Origin: a virus
DNA length: 64,000 nucleotides
IMG/VR virus record: IMGVR_UViG_3300046328_001165
Coordinates: 28,684 to 92,683 of that record
Strand: one strand, 5' to 3'
The notes beneath the pieces are model-generated. The model saw nothing but the letters and a program-made list of their open reading frames with translations, was not told where the DNA came from and ran no database searches. Every line of letters begins with the position of its first letter. Positions within the stretch are counted from its first letter, which is position 1. Below are positions 51,148-59,589 of the stretch, one piece after another. The position numbers and the translations under genes are program-made.

Positions 51148-51423
51148 CTAAACTTCGTGTTCCCTTTTAGTGGAAAGCGTATGAGAAATGTAGATGCAGC
51201 GCCAGACCGATTGAAAGCCGTAGCCAATTAAGATGAAATTCGCAGCTACAGAGCCATCCTGAAAATACAGGGGCAAGACAATATCGCCGATTTCTCCGTC
51301 TAAATCTCTGTCGCCATCAAAAGGCTCAAGACAGCCGCAGATTTTCTCATAAAGATCGTTAGCTTTCGCAAGTGCTTCAATCTTCTCGAAGTTGTATTGC
51401 CTATGCAGCTCAAGGTTTCCCAT
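51148..51423 (-). CDS. Unknown small protein
   Basis: 91 aa, AAGGAGAAAACT before ATG 51423. 'GCLEPFDGDRDLDGEIGDIV' is acidic, then 'FILIGYGFQSVWRCIYISH'. Unknown. Confidence 0.6.
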   Translation of the reverse strand: MGNLELHRQYNFEKIEALAKANDLYEKICGCLEPFDGDRDLDGEIGDIVLPLYFQDGSVAANFILIGYGFQSVWRCIYISHTLSTKREHEV

Positions 51424-51497
51424 TAGTTTTCTCCTTGTTTGATTTTTTGTTGATTGATAGTGCGATCGCTAACGCTGTTCGCAGGCAGCACCAAGAG

Positions 51498-51848
51498 TTA
51501 TTCTTGAGGCTTGTAATTAGGAATGTACTCGACCATCCAAGGGTAGCTCTCCAGCTCCTTGCAGTCAGTGGTATAGTCAAGTTCGTCAAGCTTGGCTTCA
51601 TATACAGGTCTAAAAGATTCGCCTACTTCGTGGAGTAGCTGGTAATGATAGCGTTCCGAATCGTTACCGTAAATGAAGTGGACTTCTCCGTTCGATTCAT
51701 CAATGAATAGCAGCAGGGATTCAATCGTGTACTTCTGGTTAAACACATCTTGATTTGCTGTTAGATCCTCACATCGGAATTCGCCAAATTTAGGGTCATC
51801 TTCACAGGTACTTGCGTAGAGATCGAATTCGTTTTCTTGTTCAAGCAT
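51498..51848 (-). CDS. Unknown acidic protein
   Basis: 116 aa, overlaps the next gene upstream by 8 nt. 'IESLLLFIDESNGEVHFIYG' suggests a strand hairpin, then an acidic helix. Unknown. Confidence 0.6.
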   Translation of the reverse strand: MLEQENEFDLYASTCEDDPKFGEFRCEDLTANQDVFNQKYTIESLLLFIDESNGEVHFIYGNDSERYHYQLLHEVGESFRPVYEAKLDELDYTTDCKELESYPWMVEYIPNYKPQE

Positions 51849-52098
51849 CTAATTTATTCTCCTGATTCAAAAACATTTCTTCGTAGCAACCCGAATGGGT
51901 TTGAAGCATATATCTGCCATTAAGGGTAACGGCGTGTTCGTCGATCTCTAGCCGCTCAATTTCGTCATCACACATACCATTGTCGGAATAAGTCCAACTT
52001 CCGCAGTACGGAGTGATGATACGACCACTCCCTCTCTCTAAGAGAGCGACACCATAGCCGCCCTCTTTTTTGTTGTTACAATACTCTTCGATTGTCAT
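51841..52098 (-). CDS. Unknown small protein
   Basis: 85 aa from ATG 52098 (ATGA overlap). MTIEEYCNNKKEGGYG then 'YSDNGMCDDEIERLEIDEH'; four Cys. Unknown. Confidence 0.6.
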   Translation of the reverse strand: MTIEEYCNNKKEGGYGVALLERGSGRIITPYCGSWTYSDNGMCDDEIERLEIDEHAVTLNGRYMLQTHSGCYEEMFLNQENKLDA

Positions 52099-52445
52099 TT
52101 GTCGCACCTCAGCGCTGTAATTGAATAAGGCTCATACTGAATTGATTCCTCAACGTCCTCAAAGGAGGCTTCGGGGATTGAGGCTCTCAACTTTGTGAGG
52201 TAGTCGGCAATCGCGTCATCAAGAACCCAGCCCTCCTTTTTATAAGTTTCTGGCTCTAAGCGATCGTCACCCTCCATGTCCTCGTCAGCCCACAGAGCAT
52301 CTTCATGCTCCATGTCAGCATCGGATAGGATGTCAAGCCAAGGGAAATTACACTTGATTCGCACCAGAAGGACGAAGCTCCCATCAATCCAAATCTTTCT
52401 GTCGTAATAGTCTTGCAGCGATCTCCGCGCTAATTGGATTTTCAT
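52095..52445 (-). CDS. Unknown acidic protein
   Basis: 116 aa; 'DADMEHEDALWADEDMEGDD' is very acidic and could mimic DNA charge (inference). The start shares its first base with the last base of the upstream stop. Unknown. Confidence 0.6.
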   Translation of the reverse strand: MKIQLARRSLQDYYDRKIWIDGSFVLLVRIKCNFPWLDILSDADMEHEDALWADEDMEGDDRLEPETYKKEGWVLDDAIADYLTKLRASIPEASFEDVEESIQYEPYSITALRCDK

Positions 52446-52729
52446 TATAGATTCACCGTAAAAGGAAACTTCTGCGTGTATCCACTATCGTCAAAAGCCC
52501 ATGTGTTTGACCATGTGTGGATGGCTTCAACAATCGCCCTGCGAAAGTAGTCGCCATCAAACTTAGCTGTCGGATCGTCAAGGTCGATGACTGCTAACTG
52601 ACTGGTGTTCTCAAAGGCGATCGCCATCATGTTTTTATGGATAACTCGATTTTGCTGAAAGAATACTTGAGTGAATCCTTCGCAGCCTCCTGAGCCATTG
52701 CGGTGGTAAACGATGTTAGTTATCTTCAC
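52445..52729 (-). CDS. Unknown small protein
   Basis: 94 aa from GTG 52729 (TGGAG eight nt upstream), overlapping the upstream gene by 14 nt; a longer start is less likely. 'IVYHRNGSGGCEGFTQVFF' then 'AVIDLDDPTAKFDGDYFRR'. Beta-rich. Unknown. Confidence 0.6.
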   Translation of the reverse strand: MKITNIVYHRNGSGGCEGFTQVFFQQNRVIHKNMMAIAFENTSQLAVIDLDDPTAKFDGDYFRRAIVEAIHTWSNTWAFDDSGYTQKFPFTVNL

Positions 52730-53054
52730 AATTAAAACTCCAAACTGACGCAGGGTAATTACCTTCAAACCATCTCAAGTTGCGATCGCCTTCTTCGCTT
52801 CGATAAATCTCGATAAAAGGAATTACAACTTTGACCAAAAACTCCTCAGAAGGAGTGAACCAGTTTAGCCCTTTACTCCAGCCACAGCGTAAAGGTGCAG
52901 GCAGGATAAGCCCTTCTGAGGCGACTTTTGAGATGCTTTGCCAAGACTGAAGCCCCCAGAGCCCAATTTTGCGGGGATCTTCGCTATTGTGGAACTCAAC
53001 GTACCGCCGAGTAAGGTCGGCGGCGATGACGCGGTGGCGCTTTAGCAATTTCAT
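52716..53054 (-). CDS. Unknown protein
   Basis: 112 aa, shares a base with the upstream stop. 'LTRRYVEFHNSEDPRKIGLW', 'GLILPAPLRCGWSKGLNWF'. Unknown. Confidence 0.6.
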   Translation of the reverse strand: MKLLKRHRVIAADLTRRYVEFHNSEDPRKIGLWGLQSWQSISKVASEGLILPAPLRCGWSKGLNWFTPSEEFLVKVVIPFIEIYRSEEGDRNLRWFEGNYPASVWSFNCEDN

Positions 53055-53641
53055 TATTGTTTAAACCCTAGCATTTGCTCTTTAAAATATTTTGCCTGCG
53101 ATTCGGCGATCGCTTCCATGCGCTCTTCGGTTAAGTCAGCGATCGCTACCGATACTTTTTCCCAGTCGCTGAATGTACCTTTGTCTTGACCGTATTCGTC
53201 GGGATCGGCGAATACGTCAAAGTAGAAGTGAGGCTCATCCATCATTCGCCCAGAGAAAGAGCTGGTTGAATTAGAAGACCCAACGTGATCGAAGAAAAAG
53301 CATTGAAATTTGACCCGAAGGAATACATCTCTTTGCCATTCATCTATAGCGTCGTAGTATTCTTCGCTACCAACTTCGTGACTCTCTTTGGCGTGGTCGG
53401 AAGCGTATTCGTACATCCGATTAGCCCACACCCCGATAGATCCAGAATTCGTGTCGTCACAGTTTAGCGAGCCTTCAATGATGCCGCCGCCGTCCGTCCA
53501 CGCCCAAAACCCGTCGTAATTATGGGTGCAGTTTGGGGTGTATTCCCAGTTAGTGTCAACGAGTTCCGATATAAGATCAAGGAGCTTTTGCGTCCAAGCA
53601 TCGATCAAAATATTGACCTGTTTTAGATCTGAGCTACCCAC
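53054..53641 (-). CDS. Unknown larger acidic protein
   Basis: 195 aa from GTG 53641, overlapping the upstream gene by 19 nt. Trp/Tyr/Asp-rich (NWEYTPNCTHNYDGFWAW; DEPHFYFDVFADPDEYG) with a C-terminal coiled helix (LTEERMEAIAESQAKYF). Unknown. Confidence 0.6.
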   Translation of the reverse strand: MGSSDLKQVNILIDAWTQKLLDLISELVDTNWEYTPNCTHNYDGFWAWTDGGGIIEGSLNCDDTNSGSIGVWANRMYEYASDHAKESHEVGSEEYYDAIDEWQRDVFLRVKFQCFFFDHVGSSNSTSSFSGRMMDEPHFYFDVFADPDEYGQDKGTFSDWEKVSVAIADLTEERMEAIAESQAKYFKEQMLGFKQ

Positions 53642-53865
53642 GGTTCATCTCCTGAAGTATTTTGTAAATTTGCTCCAAATTTGCGTTTGCGGAAGCCCCC
53701 GCAAACTTTGCGAATTCGACCCATTACGCCATCATCAACTGGGTTGAAGGGGCTGGGATCTGTGCAGACAAGGCTCTTGAGCGCCCATTGAATAAACCCA
53801 AACTTGTTTAGCTTCCTAGCCTTTCTTCTTAGTTGCTTCAGTAGTTTTAGATCTGGTTCAGTCAT
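53623..53865 (-). CDS. Unknown small basic protein
   Basis: 80 aa; 'LKLLKQLRRKARKLNKFGF' and 'MGRIRKVCGGFRKRKFGAN' make it basic, unlike its acidic neighbours, so DNA or RNA binding is possible (inference). ATGA-type overlap upstream. Confidence 0.6.
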   Translation of the reverse strand: MTEPDLKLLKQLRRKARKLNKFGFIQWALKSLVCTDPSPFNPVDDGVMGRIRKVCGGFRKRKFGANLQNTSGDEPWVAQI

Positions 53866-54100
53866 TTTTGAGAGCCTCTATCTCGGTGTCAATCATGTCA
53901 TCAAATTCGACAGAAGACACCTTGCGATGCCAGCCATCTTTTTTTAGCTTGTCAACTGCGGCGATATAGCGATCGCACTCTTCTCTTTCCAAGGCTTTCC
54001 GCTTTAAATCAGCCTCAGTATAGCCGTGATAGTTAGCAGAAAGAGGATCTCCGTAGAGACCCTCACAAAGTTGAGGACAAGTCTCGTAAGGTTTTTTCAC
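53858..54100 (-). CDS. Unknown small protein
   Basis: 80 aa; 'YTEADLKRKALEREECDRYI', 'SSVEFDDMIDTEIEALKND'. The start shares a base with the upstream stop. Unknown. Confidence 0.6.
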   Translation of the reverse strand: MKKPYETCPQLCEGLYGDPLSANYHGYTEADLKRKALEREECDRYIAAVDKLKKDGWHRKVSSVEFDDMIDTEIEALKND

Positions 54101-55023
54101 TAATATTCACTCCTTGTTTTGCGAATCAAAGCTGCAATCTCGTCCTCAGTGTCCTCGTCAATAGCCGCCTCAACCCTTTCCAGCCACAGAGCAATTTTCT
54201 CGTCCTGATCGTCAAGATTGAAATTTGGGTAGAAGAGCCCATACTTGGCATCTCTCAGATCTACAAAGCTCTTTATAGCTTCGGGTATAGGACGAAGCCA
54301 TACGCCACCTACCAAAGCGTAGCGAATGAAAGCGGTACGGGGAAACTCTTTGGCAAGGTTTTTGTTATGACAAACCATTTGAAGAGCAAGGAACGCCTCC
54401 AATGAGTCCCCTGCAACGCCCCAGTACTGCTCGAAGGAGTCATTTTGATTAGACTCTTTGCTTCCCAGCTCTACGTGGGACTCACTATCTTCTCCTACGA
54501 CTAACACCAAAAGGCATCCTTGTACTTCAGGCAGATCCTCTGAAGGGTATGAAAGGTAGGCATCACTCACGTTAAGGGTATAGAGGAAATGTTCGCTCTC
54601 CCACCACCGCTTCGTTACAGGCATTTGCTCTATAATCCAGCTAGGAAGTTCTGCATCTCGAATAGGTAAGTCTGAGATATCAGAACACCCCACATGATAG
54701 TAGATAGCGTCGCGCCACCCCTGAAAGTTCATGCACTCGGCAATTTTCTCAGGGATTTGCGGATCTACACTCCCGCCAGAGGTGTATCGCTCCAACAAGA
54801 GGGTTAGGAATAGCTTGGCTTCAGCCCAATCCTCACACCGAACCTGTCCCGAACACATTGTTGAGACTGACGAATAATGTTCGGAGAGATATTCGCCCAC
54901 TCCATGCCCGACATAATCAAGCTTGTAGATGATGTTGCCCCATCCTGTGATTGTGCGAGTGAGGTATGTATGCTCGCCGATCTGTTCCTCAAGGCGATCG
55001 CATTCTTCCTGAAGTGTGTTCAT
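54100..55023 (-). CDS. Unknown 307-aa protein
   Basis: One of the larger proteins of the block, acidic. An N-terminal helix (LQEECDRLEEQIGEHTYL) is followed by mixed alpha/beta: 'SEHFLYTLNVSDAYLSYPSE', 'GCLLVLVVGEDSESHVELG'. The C-terminus is acidic (VEAAIDEDTEDEIAALIRK). No family recognised. Confidence 0.6.
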   Translation of the reverse strand: MNTLQEECDRLEEQIGEHTYLTRTITGWGNIIYKLDYVGHGVGEYLSEHYSSVSTMCSGQVRCEDWAEAKLFLTLLLERYTSGGSVDPQIPEKIAECMNFQGWRDAIYYHVGCSDISDLPIRDAELPSWIIEQMPVTKRWWESEHFLYTLNVSDAYLSYPSEDLPEVQGCLLVLVVGEDSESHVELGSKESNQNDSFEQYWGVAGDSLEAFLALQMVCHNKNLAKEFPRTAFIRYALVGGVWLRPIPEAIKSFVDLRDAKYGLFYPNFNLDDQDEKIALWLERVEAAIDEDTEDEIAALIRKTRSEY

Positions 55024-55047
55024 AATGATTTCTCCACTGTTTTTAGA

Positions 55048-55419
55048 TTAGTCATGGCATAGATATTGATCCATGCCGTTAGTTACGTCGAACTCGATCG
55101 CTGCTAAATTCTGCAAATCATAGCGATCGCCAAAATTACCGAGGCTCACATAACGATCTTCTGGATCGAATTCATCGCCAGGTTTGATGTAATTCAAAAG
55201 CTCGGCATCGGCGGCGATGTCGAGAGCCTCTTCTAGGTGCTTAGCAAAAGCCACCCCCAATACGCAGCCAAAGTTACCGCTGGGGACAGCCAGTAGGAAC
55301 CCCGTGAGCCCGTGCTCGTAGGTTTCACCCTCACCGCAAGGACAAGTCGTGAGGTCGTCAAGGTTGGCGACACGATCTTTCTGGACGACCATGGAATCAA
55401 TTAGATAGTATTCCTTCAT
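55048..55419 (-). CDS. Unknown protein with CPCGEG motif
   Basis: 123 aa. 'LTTCPCGEGETYEHGLTG' and 'PSGNFGCVLGVAFAKHLEE'. One-base gap to the upstream gene. Possible Cys-metal site. Unknown. Confidence 0.6.
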   Translation of the reverse strand: MKEYYLIDSMVVQKDRVANLDDLTTCPCGEGETYEHGLTGFLLAVPSGNFGCVLGVAFAKHLEEALDIAADAELLNYIKPGDEFDPEDRYVSLGNFGDRYDLQNLAAIEFDVTNGMDQYLCHD

Positions 55420-55731
55420 TTAATCCTCCAAAGCAAATTCGGTCTCATCAATACTGAGGTATTCGACCCCATAACGAGGATAGGCATCAATCATGACGGC
55501 GACCCCAAAAGTCTTGCCTCCGCCCCAATTAAAGAGTCGAATTACTTCCATGTTCTTCTCGGAAACGGCGGAGAGCCCTCCTTTGAGGAAGTCGTATTGA
55601 AGGGTATTTGCAAGCCTGTGAATCTCGAAATAGTTCTCGACAACTTCTTGGAAAGTTGCTATCCACACATATTTTTTGTGGAACGCATTCCAATAGTGAA
55701 GCCGAATAAGAATCTTTTCGTTAGTTCCCAT
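55420..55731 (-). CDS. Unknown small protein
   Basis: 103 aa; 'WNAFHKKYVWIATFQEVVEN' then 'IRLFNWGGGKTFGVAVMID'. GGGKT superficially recalls a P-loop but lacks its context. Overlaps the upstream gene by 11 nt. Confidence 0.6.
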   Translation of the reverse strand: MGTNEKILIRLHYWNAFHKKYVWIATFQEVVENYFEIHRLANTLQYDFLKGGLSAVSEKNMEVIRLFNWGGGKTFGVAVMIDAYPRYGVEYLSIDETEFALED

Positions 55732-56461
55732 ACTTGATGTCCTCCCCAGCGACTTTCAACAGATCGTGATAGCAAGCTTCGATATGCTCGGACATACCGT
55801 TCTCAAAAGGGTTGGAGCCGAAAAATCCGCCGCAGGAGTCAATTTGTTCGCCTTCAGCATCTAAAGTGCTAAAACCATAGATGTCTCCCTGCAAGTATTG
55901 CTCATAGGTCTTTATCTCGGCTTCAAAACACGCGATCGCTTTGGCGCGACTCTCGGCAGAAAGATCGCCGTATTCCTCAATGATTTTCTCGTTCTCTGCA
56001 TAGATAATTCCAGCGAAGGACGTGTCCCACTGGCAGGTATAGCCGTTAAAACTCTTGGTGGTTGAAAGCCAAATGCCAGAATGAACTAGGGCATAAATAG
56101 GAAGCCAAACGAGAGGCTCTTTTTTATACTTGTTGATAAGTTCTTGCCCTTCAGCCCTGTATTCCTTTTCAGAAATCTCGTCGTTATCGTATCGCTCTAC
56201 AAGGTCATCGTGTTCGGGATAGTCTCCAGACTCCCAATCGGGAAGTCCACGGCAACGATCCATTAGCGATCGCATGTCATCATCACCAACAGTGCGATCG
56301 CCACAAAGATCCATCACCTTCCGAATAACCATCTCGCCAAGATTGTCCCATTTGCGAGGGTTAGGTGGGATCTGATCGTGCCAAATCTCGATCTTCTCAA
56401 CAGTGCGAAGCGAGTCGTCGTGATAATCGGCTAACGAAACAAGTTCTAGCTGCCTATTCAT
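55721..56461 (-). CDS. Conserved phage/mobile-element protein of unknown function
   Basis: 246 aa. The order 'VWLPIYALVHSGIWLSTTKS', 'CQWDTSFAGIIYAENEKI', 'EIKTYEQYLQGDIYGF' and 'GEQIDSCGGFFGS' matches a widespread phage and plasmid family with 'lplY.ydHSG.tlst..f.CpWDs.qvGfiyv…EvktYdqYLtGDVYGf…DSCwGFfG'. No function is established that I know of. The N-terminus is acidic and unrelated-looking. Confidence 0.7.
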   Translation of the reverse strand: MNRQLELVSLADYHDDSLRTVEKIEIWHDQIPPNPRKWDNLGEMVIRKVMDLCGDRTVGDDDMRSLMDRCRGLPDWESGDYPEHDDLVERYDNDEISEKEYRAEGQELINKYKKEPLVWLPIYALVHSGIWLSTTKSFNGYTCQWDTSFAGIIYAENEKIIEEYGDLSAESRAKAIACFEAEIKTYEQYLQGDIYGFSTLDAEGEQIDSCGGFFGSNPFENGMSEHIEACYHDLLKVAGEDIKYGN

Positions 56462-56479
56462 GGTAAGCCCTCATACAGA

Positions 56480-56752
56480 TTACGGAACAGAAATAGCCCT
56501 TAATAGCTTTAGGGCGAGCGCCAAAGCCATCGCTCTCGGTCGAGTAGGGCATGATTCTGGAGTTAATTCGTTGCCATTACCCTGCGATATATAGCCGCCA
56601 TAGACGGGGATTAGCGTTGCTTCGCAGGGGCACTCATAGCGATCGCGATACTTGATGACGATGCGACGATCTTCGTAGCGATCGTCCTCTTCTTCAAGAT
56701 CTTCGGCGTTCTCGTTTTCGCCGAAGATGAATTCAATAGATGAAATTTGCAT
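56480..56752 (-). CDS. Unknown acidic small protein
   Basis: 90 aa, very acidic near residue 15-30 (GENENAEDLEEEDDRYEDR), then 'YRDRYECPCEATLIPVYG' and a helical C-terminus. Abuts the upstream gene. Unknown. Confidence 0.6.
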   Translation of the reverse strand: MQISSIEFIFGENENAEDLEEEDDRYEDRRIVIKYRDRYECPCEATLIPVYGGYISQGNGNELTPESCPTRPRAMALALALKLLRAISVP

Positions 56753-56956
56753 TTATCTCCTCCCAGTGATTTTGTACTTGCCAACCAAGTTGCCGTTGAT
56801 GTCAAGCAAGATGCCTTCCTTGTTACCTTCGTCAACCTTCTGGGCGGCAACCTCTAGAAGTCGGCGAATCTCAGCTTCTATATAGCCATCACCAAGTACT
56901 GCGCCTTCTCTACCAAATGCTGCGTTATCACAGTCGAATTCGAGTTTGAATTTCAT
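56753..56956 (-). CDS. Small conserved-looking phage protein
   Basis: 67 aa from ATG 56956. MKFKLEFDCDNAAFG, 'EAEIRRLLEVAAQKVDEG', 'GILLDINGNLVGKYKI'. This 'f.l.id.DNAAF…Ei.riL..~a..v..g…~.D.NGN.vG.~~i' plan is frequent in phages and plasmids. Function unknown. Confidence 0.65.
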   Translation of the reverse strand: MKFKLEFDCDNAAFGREGAVLGDGYIEAEIRRLLEVAAQKVDEGNKEGILLDINGNLVGKYKITGRR

Positions 56957-56958
56957 AG

Positions 56959-57531
56959 TTACCACTTAGGGATGCCGTACAGTAGGGAGAGAGCCTCAAT
57001 ATCCCACTCGGCGAGAGTACCGAGGGTTGCGTAGCAAATTCCGTTGCTCTCAATAGCGACGAAGTAAGCGTCTTCGTCGCTATTTGGAATGGAACTCCAA
57101 GCTTCCATGTGCACGAAGCCCCCACGCCCCATGCGAATAGGAGGGAGAGATCCCAACATGTAGTCAAAGTACTCCTTGGAGATAGGTCTCCAAAGACGAG
57201 TGTTTGACCGCAAATCAGCTTCAAGCGCATCGCATACCTGCTGATCTTTGGCTCGTCGGTCAGCCTCGGCAGCTTCAGCGATCGCGTGGCGATTACCGTA
57301 AGCAATAATATTGTCGATATTGTCATGGAAGATCTCACGAGCAACAGTGGCGGCATTGCGGAGGCGCGATTCAAAGTGCTTGGTCAACGTTTCTCTGTTG
57401 ACAACACCGCCAGCGATAGATCCTGTCTCTATCTCTAGGATCAGGGTGTCGAAGGTTATCCCATCCAATATGGGCAGTCAACCTTCGCGCTCTAGGTCAA
57501 CGTTTGACCAGTCAGTTTCAAATGTGGACAT
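56959..57531 (-). pseudogene. Gene with in-frame TGA at codon 18 (169 aa from TTG restart)
   Basis: ATG 57531 has AGGAGATTTA upstream and a TAATG overlap with the previous gene; it reads MSTFETDWSNVDLEREG then TGA (57478-57480), and the same frame continues to 56959. A restart at TTG 57468 would still give 169 aa. The main part ends 'FDYMLGSLPPIRMGRGGF' then 'DAYFVAIESNGICYATLG', similar in plan to the DUF1419 C-terminus (weak). TGA could be a TGG Trp mutated, a readthrough site or an error. The main domain is intact. Confidence 0.55.
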
Positions 57532-57800
57532 TAAATCTCCTGTGGATTTTCAAAAACGAACACGGATGCGGAATGAGATAGGGAGCCTTTGTGTAAAGGG
57601 AGGTTTATCTCCCACCCAAGCTTTTCTATTAAAGCGATCGCCGCCAAGAGGCTTGGATCTTGATTACCCTCAATGGGGTCGTCACAGATTAGCGATCGCC
57701 GCTTTCCACCTGCGTTGTGAGGCTCAACAGAAGCCCTCCACTTGCGCGGTGTAAAGTTGGTAGCAGGTATTACCTCTACGGTAATTGCCAGTCTCAACAT
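57531..57800 (-). CDS. Unknown small protein
   Basis: 89 aa from ATG 57800 (AGGAGG eight nt upstream, TGATG overlap). 'LRLAITVEVIPATNFTPRKW' then 'DPSLLAAIALIEKLGWEI'. Unknown. Confidence 0.6.
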   Translation of the reverse strand: MLRLAITVEVIPATNFTPRKWRASVEPHNAGGKRRSLICDDPIEGNQDPSLLAAIALIEKLGWEINLPLHKGSLSHSASVFVFENPQEI

Positions 57801-58090
57801 CAATAGCCTCCTGCGGGTTTGGGTGTGGTTGCGGGTTTTGGTGTTTCAGGCTTCTTGTCTCTGGGCTTGTCGCAAATCCAGATAGTTTTATCGGGCTTGC
57901 CCTCCTCTTTGACCGTGACTTTGATGCAGTCATTCTTCGCGACCTTCGGAGGTACGCACATTTTTGTCCCGTTTGGGAGAGTGACTATAGTGCAAGGCGC
58001 AACCTCAACAGGGATATTAAGTTTGTCTGCCGCCACTAAAGGCATGGGAAAGATTAAAGCCGACAACGCGATTGGAAGTATTAATTTCAT
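57800..58090 (-). CDS. Secreted or periplasmic Cys-rich protein
   Basis: 96 aa from ATG 58090. A clear signal peptide (MKLILPIALSALIFPMPL, cleavage likely after VAA) precedes 'PCTIVTLPNGTKMCVPP', 'NDCIKVTVKEE', 'IWICDKP', so four Cys for two disulfides, and a Pro/Lys/Thr-rich tail. It is the only evident exported protein of the block; an envelope role, e.g. superinfection exclusion, is possible but unproved. Confidence 0.7.
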   Translation of the reverse strand: MKLILPIALSALIFPMPLVAADKLNIPVEVAPCTIVTLPNGTKMCVPPKVAKNDCIKVTVKEEGKPDKTIWICDKPRDKKPETPKPATTPKPAGGY

Positions 58091-58108
58091 TTTGCAGATA
58101 TAGAGACA

Positions 58109-58149
58109 CACTGAAGTCCACCAGACCGCAGACTTCAGTGATTTTTTTT
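58109..58149 (+). terminator. Hairpin plus T8 facing against the surrounding genes
   Basis: Stem CACTGAAGTC/GACTTCAGTG with 12-nt loop is followed by eight T on the plus strand. The genes around it are on the minus strand, so it would stop antisense transcription or act only weakly for them. Confidence 0.6.
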
Positions 58150-58360
58150 ATTTAATAGTGATTCGCAAGTTCTTTGCGGCGATCTCAAAGGCTTGTTTTT
58201 GATCCGCGTTACGCAATACTACCACAAATTCGTGGCGGTATCCTAAAAGATCTTGCTGCCTCTGTGGGGACAGTTTGTAAAGCCTGAGTTGGCTGATAAT
58301 GCGATCAGTCACATTGCCGACGAGCAGCGCAGCCTTGCCTGATACGGTGGCTACTACCAT
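58148..58360 (-). CDS. Unknown small protein
   Basis: 70 aa from ATG 58360 after GGAGGTGGCTCCAAT. MVVATVSGKAALLVGN, 'DRIISQLRLYKLSPQRQQ', 'EFVVVLRNADQKQAFE'. Overlaps the upstream gene by 7 nt. Unknown. Confidence 0.6.
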   Translation of the reverse strand: MVVATVSGKAALLVGNVTDRIISQLRLYKLSPQRQQDLLGYRHEFVVVLRNADQKQAFEIAAKNLRITIK

Positions 58361-58602
58361 ATTGGAGCCACCTCCCAATCAATAGCGATTGGATGGAGTT
58401 CGCCATGCGTCTCAAGGAAAGTTGAGACCTCTTGGGTTATGTACCCAAGATCTACGATGGGGTCTAGCACTCCCAAGTTAAAAAGGAACGCTTCAATTGC
58501 GTCCCGAACCTTGGTCTTGTCCCATTCAGGGATAGGAGAAAAGGTCAAATCCAAGTCAGCGCCAATCGAGGCGACGGGGTACACGTTTTTGCGAGTAGGC
58601 AT
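58354..58602 (-). CDS. Unknown small protein, first after a terminator
   Basis: 82 aa, CAGGAGAATTTCTG before ATG 58602. 'DKTKVRDAIEAFLFNLGVL' helix and a Pro/Glu C-terminus. It lies just downstream of the 58645 terminator, so it may begin a transcript. No clear promoter seen. Confidence 0.6.
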   Translation of the reverse strand: MPTRKNVYPVASIGADLDLTFSPIPEWDKTKVRDAIEAFLFNLGVLDPIVDLGYITQEVSTFLETHGELHPIAIDWEVAPIW

Positions 58603-58644
58603 CAGAAATTCTCCTGTTTTGATTTTTTGATTTGATTTGATTAC

Positions 58645-58688
58645 ATCAAAAAGCCACTAACTTCGCATGGAAGCAGTGGCTTTTTGAT
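58645..58688. terminator. Bidirectional intrinsic terminator
   Basis: A 14-bp perfect stem (ATCAAAAAGCCACT and complement) with a 16-nt loop carries A/T runs on both sides; separates the 58738-58995 gene from the 58602 operon. Confidence 0.85.
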
Positions 58689-58737
58689 TTGCTTGATTGT
58701 TCGTAGTCAGCCCACCAGACATAGCAGGCAGCGAGAG

Positions 58738-58995
58738 CTAGGCATTATTTTTTTTGCAACAGGTGTTAGCAAACTCGATCGCGGCTTCCTTCGCCAAGGA
58801 AAGCGATCTTTTCCTATTGATGGTGATGAGAGTTTGGGGGCGATGCCCGCTCCTCTTTAAGACATAGGCAGTCCAAATATGCTTGGCATCTTTGGAGAAC
58901 TCAATCCAGTATGGCTCCTCTCGGAACGCTCACTGATGAGTGCAGCGCACCCACTTGTCATCTTTGAAGCGATAGCAGTCTTCGGTTCGATTCAT
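58738..58995 (-). pseudogene. Small gene with in-frame TGA at codon 22
   Basis: ATG 58995 has the ATGA overlap with the upstream gene and GGAGATCGCC before it, so the start is intact. It reads MNRTEDCYRFKDDKWVR…CTHQ, then TGA (58930-58932), then the same frame gives 'AFREEPYWIEFSKDAKHIW' and 'RSLSLAKEAAIEFANTC' to TAG 58738. The full length would be 85 aa. A TGG (Trp) one base away would restore it. This fills most of the 58690-58991 gap. Confidence 0.55.
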
Positions 58996-59480
58996 GTGGC
59001 GATCTCCTTATGTCTCAGGTCGTAGGGAGAGTAACTATCGGGTTTCCACCCGCCAGCGATCCTAGACAGGGGCAAGTCGTCGGGGTAATAGCCGTTACCC
59101 TGCAAAGACTCTCTAATCATCTCCATCTCGTCATCGACTGCTTTTTCGGGATCTGGCGAGTGGTACTGAATAACAGTCGGATTGCCATCGATCTGATGGC
59201 AATGGACATATATAGAGCTGCTGTTAGACTCTAGCTCAAAGTTGTAGAACTCATCCCTATCCTCCTCGGACAAAGACTCAGTATAAGCCTCTAGCTCAGG
59301 GGATGGCTCGGTAATAATACCAACGAATTGAAGCCAGTACGAAGGGGTAAATTCACACAAGTGAGTCACCTCAGCATCATTGAAGATGTATACTGAGTAT
59401 ATTTTAGACCCCAATACTTTTTGCTGGATCTCGTCAGCCCAGTCGTGGGTTTCGTCAAGCGCGACTACATTGATTGTCAT
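58992..59480 (-). CDS. Unknown protein
   Basis: 162 aa from ATG 59480 with AAAGGAGGTTCA upstream; a longer frame from 59543 is rejected. MTINVVALDETHDWADE, 'THLCEFTPSYWLQFVG', 'SLQGNGYYPDDLPLSRI'. Acidic. Unknown. Confidence 0.65.
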   Translation of the reverse strand: MTINVVALDETHDWADEIQQKVLGSKIYSVYIFNDAEVTHLCEFTPSYWLQFVGIITEPSPELEAYTESLSEEDRDEFYNFELESNSSSIYVHCHQIDGNPTVIQYHSPDPEKAVDDEMEMIRESLQGNGYYPDDLPLSRIAGGWKPDSYSPYDLRHKEIAT

Positions 59481-59589
59481 TGAACCTCCTTTGGATGGGT
59501 TATACCTTGGAACACAGATAGATTTTGTATTGCCCTGCGGCAAGTTGATTCGGGTATATTTTGCCGCAAGTAGCCAAAGCAGAGTCGAA

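Noticed and set aside
55420-55731. P-loop ATPase from GGGKT
   Set aside because: No Walker A context (GxxxxGK[ST]) and no Walker B; the protein is only 103 aa.
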